A DNA stretch of 38,104 nt from an uncultured Colwellia sp. (GTDB lineage: Bacteria; Pseudomonadota; Gammaproteobacteria; Enterobacterales; Alteromonadaceae). Position 1 is the first letter of the stretch. Each line of letters begins with the position of its first letter. This document shows positions 34,112 through 38,104 of the stretch, piece after piece. Both the position numbers and the translations under genes were made by a program. Location of the stretch: assembly GCA_913057925.1 (NCBI GenBank), contig CAJXPG010000020.1:1-38104 (forward strand). Reading direction: 5' to 3'. The notes below the pieces were generated by a model. The model did not search any database. It saw only the letters and a list, made by a program, of their open reading frames with translations, and was not told where the DNA came from.

Positions 34112-34521
34112 ATTAAGACGCCGTAATGCCAGGTTAATAAACGATCGGTTTTTCTCTTTGTTTTTCAATGCTATGCCTCTTTTGTTTATTTTATTTCTTT
34201 TAGCTACTTTTCACCTCTGTCTAGACAAAAAAACACATGTGTAAATTTTTTGTTAAATTTGCGAGGCTTTGTTTGATTGGGCTGAGGAGATTAAACCTGA
34301 CCGATAATAATCTTGGTTATAACATATTCTTATTTGTTATATGTTGAGCGGTGTTTTATTCTAATTATTCCGTAATTTTGAATTTTTATTCATATCTTAC
34401 TAATTAGGGAGGGAAATGAAATTAATATCGGCTAACGATAGCTAGAAATTAGTCATAGCAAAATGAGTACATTGAGATGCAAATTAAGTGGCTAGATAAA
34501 GTGATTTTTACGACCGTACTA
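34112..34521. other. Upstream region of the chitin operon without a gene
   Basis: This AT-rich stretch has no credible coding sequence. It contains two perfect 10-bp palindromes 15 bp apart centre to centre: TGTCTAGACA (34218-34227) and ACACATGTGT (34233-34242). They lie about 110-130 bp upstream of the predicted chitinase -35 box and could bind a regulator, but I cannot name one. The rest shows no other structure. Confidence 0.45.
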
Positions 34522-34574
34522 ACACTAAAGCATTAAATTACTAAATTAGTAGCTTTAGTTTAATGCTTTAGTGT
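34522..34574. repeat. Perfect 16-bp inverted repeat with inner hairpin, 3' of aspA
   Basis: ACACTAAAGCATTAAA (34522-34537) and TTTAATGCTTTAGTGT (34559-34574) are exact reverse complements. The 21-base interior holds a second small inverted repeat TACTA/TAGTA. It starts 25 bases past the aspA stop, so it probably ends or protects the aspA transcript, although no clear T-run follows. A small mobile or intergenic repeat element is an alternative. Confidence 0.75.
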
Positions 34575-34599
34575 CGGGGATCTTTAAGCCAACTTATTC

Positions 34600-36027
34600 C
34601 TATAAGCTAGGCTGGGTCATTTTTTCTGCTTGAAGAATTTGCAAAAGTTGATCATCGGTTAATAACTTTTGCTGCTTGATTAATGTGATGATCGACTCGC
34701 CACTATTCAGCGCTTCTTTGGCTATTTTGGTTGATGTTTCATAACCTAAGTAAGGGTTTAATGCGGTAACGAGCCCTAAGCTGTTATCGAGCAACTCTTT
34801 ACAGCGAACTTCATTGGCTTCAATACCGCCAATACATAAAAAGTTAAACATATTCACCGCATTAGTCAGTAAGTTTTGTGAATCTAGCAAGTTAACAGCA
34901 ATTAATGGCTCCATAGCATTTAGTTGTAATTGTCCTGCCTCAGCCGACATGGTAATCGCCATGTCATTACCAACAACTTGATAAGCACATTGGCTTACCG
35001 CTTCTGGGATCACTGGGTTGATTTTACCCGGCATTATTGAGCTACCCGGTTGACGGGCGGGTAGGCTAATTTCACTCAAACCCGCTCTTGGTCCCATGCT
35101 GAGTAATCTAAGATCGTTAGCAATTTTTGATAACTTTAACGCTAAACGTTTTAAGGTGGCTGAATAGATAACAAAGGCGCCCATATCTGAGCTAGCTTCG
35201 ATTAAATCTTCTGCTTCACTAAATTGAATGCCGGTAAGTTCAGATAGCTTTTCAATGGCAATGGTGCCATAACCTTTTTGTGTGTTAATTCCGGTACCAA
35301 CAGCGGTGCCACCCAAGTTAATTTCGGTTAGTAATTTTCCTGTATTTTTAATTAACTTGATATCTTCTTTTAAGGTTGATGCAAAACTGTTAAATTCCTG
35401 GCCTAAAGTCATAGGTACTGCGTCTTGAAGTTGCGTTCTTGCAAGTTTTAAAATACCCGAGAACTCATTAGATTTATGGGTGAAGCTAGCCACTAATTGC
35501 TCAACGGCAGTAAGTAATGACTCTTGATTTAATAGTACCGATAAACGAACAGCGCTCGGGTAAACATCATTGGTAGATTGCGACATATTTACATCAGTAT
35601 TTGGATGTAAATACTGGTATTCACCTTTTTCATGGCCTAACAACTCTAAGCCAATATTGGCTAATACTTCATTAATATTCATGTTACTTGAAGTACCAGC
35701 ACCACCTTGAATCATATCAATGGCAAAGCTTTTGTTAAATTGCCCGGTGTGCACATATTCAGCTGCTTTGATAATAGCGCTAGCTTTAATATTATCTAAG
35801 GTTGCTTGTTTTAAATTTGCAGTTGCACAAGCTGACTTAACATAGGCTAAGGCATTAATTAACTCAGGGTAGTCAGTTAATTTTTTTGCCGATAGTTTAA
35901 AGTTACTCACCGCACGTTGTGTTTGAATACCGTGATAAAAATCTTGATTGATTTCCATAGAGCCGAGTAGATCTTTTTCTACACGGTAAGTGATTTTTTC
36001 GTTTGGTGATTTGATGCTAACTGACAT
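34600..36027 (-). CDS. aspA: Aspartate ammonia-lyase (aspartase)
   Basis: A 475-residue cytoplasmic enzyme converting L-aspartate to fumarate and ammonia. Features of the aspartase/fumarase superfamily: N-terminal YRVEKDLLGSMEI, the MSQSTNDVYPSA region, the flexible signature GSSIMPGKINPVI with its active-site serine loop, and AGQLQLNAMEP. These favour aspartase over class II fumarase. I chose ATG 36027, which gives a length like E. coli AspA (478). A TTG 20 codons upstream (36087) lies only a few bases from a likely -10 box and is rejected. The ribosome binding site is weak. A LysR regulator gene lies 126 bp upstream on the same strand, and a perfect palindrome sits in the promoter. Confidence 0.93.
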   Translation of the reverse strand: MSVSIKSPNEKITYRVEKDLLGSMEINQDFYHGIQTQRAVSNFKLSAKKLTDYPELINALAYVKSACATANLKQATLDNIKASAIIKAAEYVHTGQFNKSFAIDMIQGGAGTSSNMNINEVLANIGLELLGHEKGEYQYLHPNTDVNMSQSTNDVYPSAVRLSVLLNQESLLTAVEQLVASFTHKSNEFSGILKLARTQLQDAVPMTLGQEFNSFASTLKEDIKLIKNTGKLLTEINLGGTAVGTGINTQKGYGTIAIEKLSELTGIQFSEAEDLIEASSDMGAFVIYSATLKRLALKLSKIANDLRLLSMGPRAGLSEISLPARQPGSSIMPGKINPVIPEAVSQCAYQVVGNDMAITMSAEAGQLQLNAMEPLIAVNLLDSQNLLTNAVNMFNFLCIGGIEANEVRCKELLDNSLGLVTALNPYLGYETSTKIAKEALNSGESIITLIKQQKLLTDDQLLQILQAEKMTQPSL

Positions 36028-36092
36028 TGTTTTTACAGGTCGATGAGTGATGGCGCTAAGGTAATAATTGTCAGTAGGGATTACCAATGCCT

Positions 36093-36126
36093 ATTTTATT
36101 GTCGAGTTATGCAATAGTTGCATAAC
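36093..36126 (-). promoter_or_regulatory. aspA promoter with perfect palindromic operator
   Basis: GTTATGCAA (36106-36114), three bases, then TTGCATAAC (36118-36126) form a perfect inverted repeat. It contains the T-N11-A pattern of LysR-type sites and occupies the -35 position relative to TAAAAT (36093-36098, minus strand). No good -35 box is present, which fits activator-dependent transcription. Confidence 0.65.
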
Positions 36127-36153
36127 TTCTTTGTGTGGCATTAATTGATTGGC

Positions 36154-37050
36154 TTATATATTGATAACTTTGAAGTGTTGCCAAATTTTTTCTTGAAAAG
36201 AATCGCTGTTATGCATTTTTTTAGCGCGGTATAAATGCAAGGATAACTCAGGCTGCCATTGCTTATCACCCGCGATCACTAATTGCTGGCTGGCTAATTC
36301 TGCAGCTAAACTAAACTCTGGGATCCAAGCAACACCTAAGCCTTTAAGCGCCATCATTTTTAGACTATCAGCCATAGGTGACATCAACATTTTATTGAAA
36401 TTAAGCTGATTGGCTTTTTCTTTAAGTAGTTTACTGACCACGCGATCTAAGTAGATATTTTCTTGATAAGCCAAGTAGGGCACATTACTTTTCGATTGCG
36501 AAAGTGGATAAATAGGATCCCCTTGTTCATTCGCCTGACAAACGGGCAGCATTTTCACTTTCGTTAGTAAAATTGAATCATCATGAAAAGCATCGAGTAA
36601 TGGGTCACTAAAAGCGAGTAAGTAATCGCAATGTTTCTGTTTTAATAAATTGGTGCAATCGTCTGCATCGGCAATTTTAAGTTGGGTATCAACATTAAAG
36701 GGAAGTTTATTTATGTGTTCAACAATAGACGGAAAAACACCAACAGAAAGCGTATGGGTTGCTGAAAAAACTAACGGGGTACGTGTTGTTTGTTGTTGTA
36801 ACTCTTCACTAAGTAGCTCGAGCTGTTGTAGTATATTCTCAGCACGGTTTAAGAATATCTCCCCTGACGCGGTTAACTGTATAGATTGATGCAAGCGATT
36901 GACTAGTTTGCAGTTTAACTTACTTTCAAGTGACTTAATTCTGCGACTAAAGGCTGGCTGACTTACATGTCTTAAACCTGCAGCCTTAGAGAAATTTCTG
37001 GTTTGAGCTAGTGCGATAAAATCTTTTAGCCACTTAGTTTCTATGTTCAT
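36154..37050 (-). CDS. LysR-family transcriptional regulator (HypT-like)
   Basis: A 298-residue regulator with an N-terminal LysR winged-helix domain (1-60, WLKDFIALAQTRNFSKAA then HVSQPAFSRRIKSLE) and a C-terminal effector-binding domain (about 90-290). The opening ETKWLKDFIALAQTRNFS and RHVSQPAFSRRI closely resemble HypT/YjiE-type proteins, but the hypochlorite-sensing role cannot be confirmed from sequence. It starts at ATG 37050 after GAGAG. aspA follows on the same strand and may be its target, given the palindrome between them. A gap of 262 bp separates it from the divergent small exported protein gene. Confidence 0.88.
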   Translation of the reverse strand: MNIETKWLKDFIALAQTRNFSKAAGLRHVSQPAFSRRIKSLESKLNCKLVNRLHQSIQLTASGEIFLNRAENILQQLELLSEELQQQTTRTPLVFSATHTLSVGVFPSIVEHINKLPFNVDTQLKIADADDCTNLLKQKHCDYLLAFSDPLLDAFHDDSILLTKVKMLPVCQANEQGDPIYPLSQSKSNVPYLAYQENIYLDRVVSKLLKEKANQLNFNKMLMSPMADSLKMMALKGLGVAWIPEFSLAAELASQQLVIAGDKQWQPELSLHLYRAKKMHNSDSFQEKIWQHFKVINI

Positions 37051-37312
37051 AGCTCTCTATATATTTATACATTCAGTTAATTTTTATAGGCGGTAACACC
37101 ATCACTTGTTTGGCATTTATATTACCTAACTTACCGTAATAAAGATTCATATAGTTAACAATGGTATTTCATCGTAAGTTAAAGACCTTAAATAGTATAA
37201 AAATTAACATTGATAGTGTAGTTATTCTATTGATTTATTGATTTATTTATTTATTGATGGTTAAGTGTTGACCTTGTAGGTCATTGAAATTATTGCACCA
37301 TAAGGGATAGTC

Positions 37313-37774
37313 ATGAAATTGCGTATAACTGGCTTATTCATTCTCGGATTTTTATTCCACAAAGCAGCGTTTGCCTGTAATTCAGCACAACTGATTGACT
37401 ATGATTACCAAGCAAGAGAAACCCTTGGTAATACTTATGCTACCTTTGGTCGTTTATGGGCTCTGGATGGTCAAGAGGTTTGTAGTAACCCAAAAAAATA
37501 TAAGGCTTGTTTAACCGTTACGCCTAAAGATGCAGGTACTGAGCTAAGGGTAAGGATGGTTAAAAATAATCTAGAACAAACCACCTATAAGCAATTTGTT
37601 AGCTACAATCGCGATGAAGTTGTGAACTTTAGTTTTAATGGTGTAAATGTATATTTGAAATTGTATGTCAGTAACACTATTGCCGATTTTAAAATGGTAG
37701 GTAAGCCTTGCGAAGCTGGCTTTCCAAATATGCCAAGACAGCTAACAAAATCAGAAGTAGATAGTATGCATTAA
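37313..37774 (+). CDS. Small exported protein of unknown function
   Basis: A 153-residue protein with a clear signal peptide (about 1-21, ending AFA before CNS). The mature part, about 132 residues, has four cysteines (beginning CNS; VCSN; KACLT; PCEAG), which may form two disulfides, and alternating beta strands. I recognise no family. ATG 37313 follows AAGGGA at good distance. It stands alone, in the divergent region from the LysR gene. Probably periplasmic or secreted. Confidence 0.72.
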   Translation: MKLRITGLFILGFLFHKAAFACNSAQLIDYDYQARETLGNTYATFGRLWALDGQEVCSNPKKYKACLTVTPKDAGTELRVRMVKNNLEQTTYKQFVSYNRDEVVNFSFNGVNVYLKLYVSNTIADFKMVGKPCEAGFPNMPRQLTKSEVDSMH

Positions 37775-37877
37775 CAGTAAACCGCAAAATTTGTCATGAA
37801 TACCATACATTTTGTCTATTACAGGAGAAAGCTGAATCTAGCCCTATTACTGCAGGCAATATAAGCATCGCAGGTTT

Positions 37878-38104
37878 TTATTGGTTTTGATATTGAGGAT
37901 GTAGCTTTAAATAATCACACCAAACACTGAAGTTAGTATGGTTAAAGCGTTTGTCCGTCGCGGTATACCATTTTGATGTTTCAATGGCTTTTAATTTGAA
38001 TAAAATTTTATAGCCATCAATAGAAACATGACAAATGAGGTTTTCCATGGTGGAATTACTCACTTGTACTGCGGCAAAACCTTTGATATTCCGTTGATGT
38101 TTAA
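37878..38104 (-). CDS. Partial gene, uncharacterised protein, start beyond the window
   Basis: The reading frame is open from its stop at 37878 to the window edge at 38104, so the true start is probably outside the window; a GTG at 38063 is an unlikely start. The visible 75 residues are basic and aromatic-rich, including MENLICHVSIDGYKI, SKWYTATDKRFNHTNF and WCDYLKLHPQY. I recognise no family. The composition is protein-like, with well-placed hydrophobic residues, but shortness keeps confidence moderate. Confidence 0.5.
   Translation of the reverse strand, partial: KHQRNIKGFAAVQVSNSTMENLICHVSIDGYKILFKLKAIETSKWYTATDKRFNHTNFSVWCDYLKLHPQYQNQ

Noticed and set aside
36028-36087. A TTG start giving a 495-residue aspartase
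   Set aside because: It is only a few bases from the -10 box; the ATG at 36027 gives the usual family length.
37200-37262. ATTGATTTATT-type repetition that could suggest a CRISPR or iteron array
   Set aside because: It is a short AT-rich simple-sequence stretch without regular repeat-spacer units.

Overview
This window looks like chromosomal DNA from a marine gammaproteobacterium of the Alteromonadales, most likely Colwelliaceae (Colwellia/Thalassotalea-like). The clues are low GC, strong AAGGAG-type ribosome binding sites, a Serratia-type ChiA chitinase in a multi-gene chitin locus, large modular secreted proteins (PKD, PPC, GEVED, CBM5/12), and an NrtR-controlled prs-nadV pair as known from related gammaproteobacteria. 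I see no rRNA, tRNA, CRISPR array, phage genes or complete insertion sequence. The genus is an inference from protein style, not a database match.

Layout. (1) Positions 36-6052, minus strand: nine tightly packed, mostly overlapping genes for membrane and redox proteins (DCC thiol oxidoreductase, two DoxX-like proteins, a fatty acid desaturase of an unusual histidine-box type, a membrane/SRPBCC protein, a DUF2269 protein, a saccharopine-dehydrogenase-like reductase, a small membrane protein and an alpha/beta hydrolase). They lie directly downstream of nrtR. (2) Positions 6088-11525: an NAD-salvage control module. nrtR (minus) is divergent from an SPFH protein and an NAD-kinase-like protein (plus), followed by prs and nadV. 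Five copies of a TGTC-N5-GACA palindrome sit in exactly the two regulatory regions (one before nrtR, two before the SPFH gene, two before prs). They overlap recognisable promoters and form a self-consistent NrtR regulon. (3) Positions 12057-17453: a large secreted M43-type zinc metalloprotease, then a convergent lipoprotein of the choice-of-anchor I class preceded by a very good Pho box. (4) Positions 17684-26267: an unknown cytoplasmic protein and a sensory cluster on the minus strand (tandem solute-binding domains, a leucine-rich-repeat protein kinase, a Cache/HAMP/3xPAS hybrid histidine kinase, and a REC-EAL c-di-GMP phosphodiesterase).

(5) Positions 26357-34111, minus strand: a chitin degradation operon of GH18 chitinase, AA10 lytic polysaccharide monooxygenase and ChiA-type GH18 chitinase. 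It has a promoter upstream, stable hairpins in both intercistronic gaps, and a strong GNRA-loop terminator at the end. (6) Positions 34522-37050: aspartate ammonia-lyase preceded by a LysR regulator, with a perfect 9-bp inverted repeat in the aspA promoter. (7) Positions 37313-38104: a small exported protein and a partial gene running off the window.

How parts work together. ChiA, the second chitinase and the LPMO would act together on crystalline chitin outside the cell. NrtR would sense an NAD breakdown product (ADP-ribose in characterised family members) and release nicotinamide salvage (NadV makes NMN from nicotinamide and PRPP; Prs supplies PRPP). The most unusual possibilities are that the SPFH and NAD-kinase-like proteins are parts of this salvage response, and that the nine-gene membrane/redox cluster is co-transcribed with nrtR and so also tied to NAD status.
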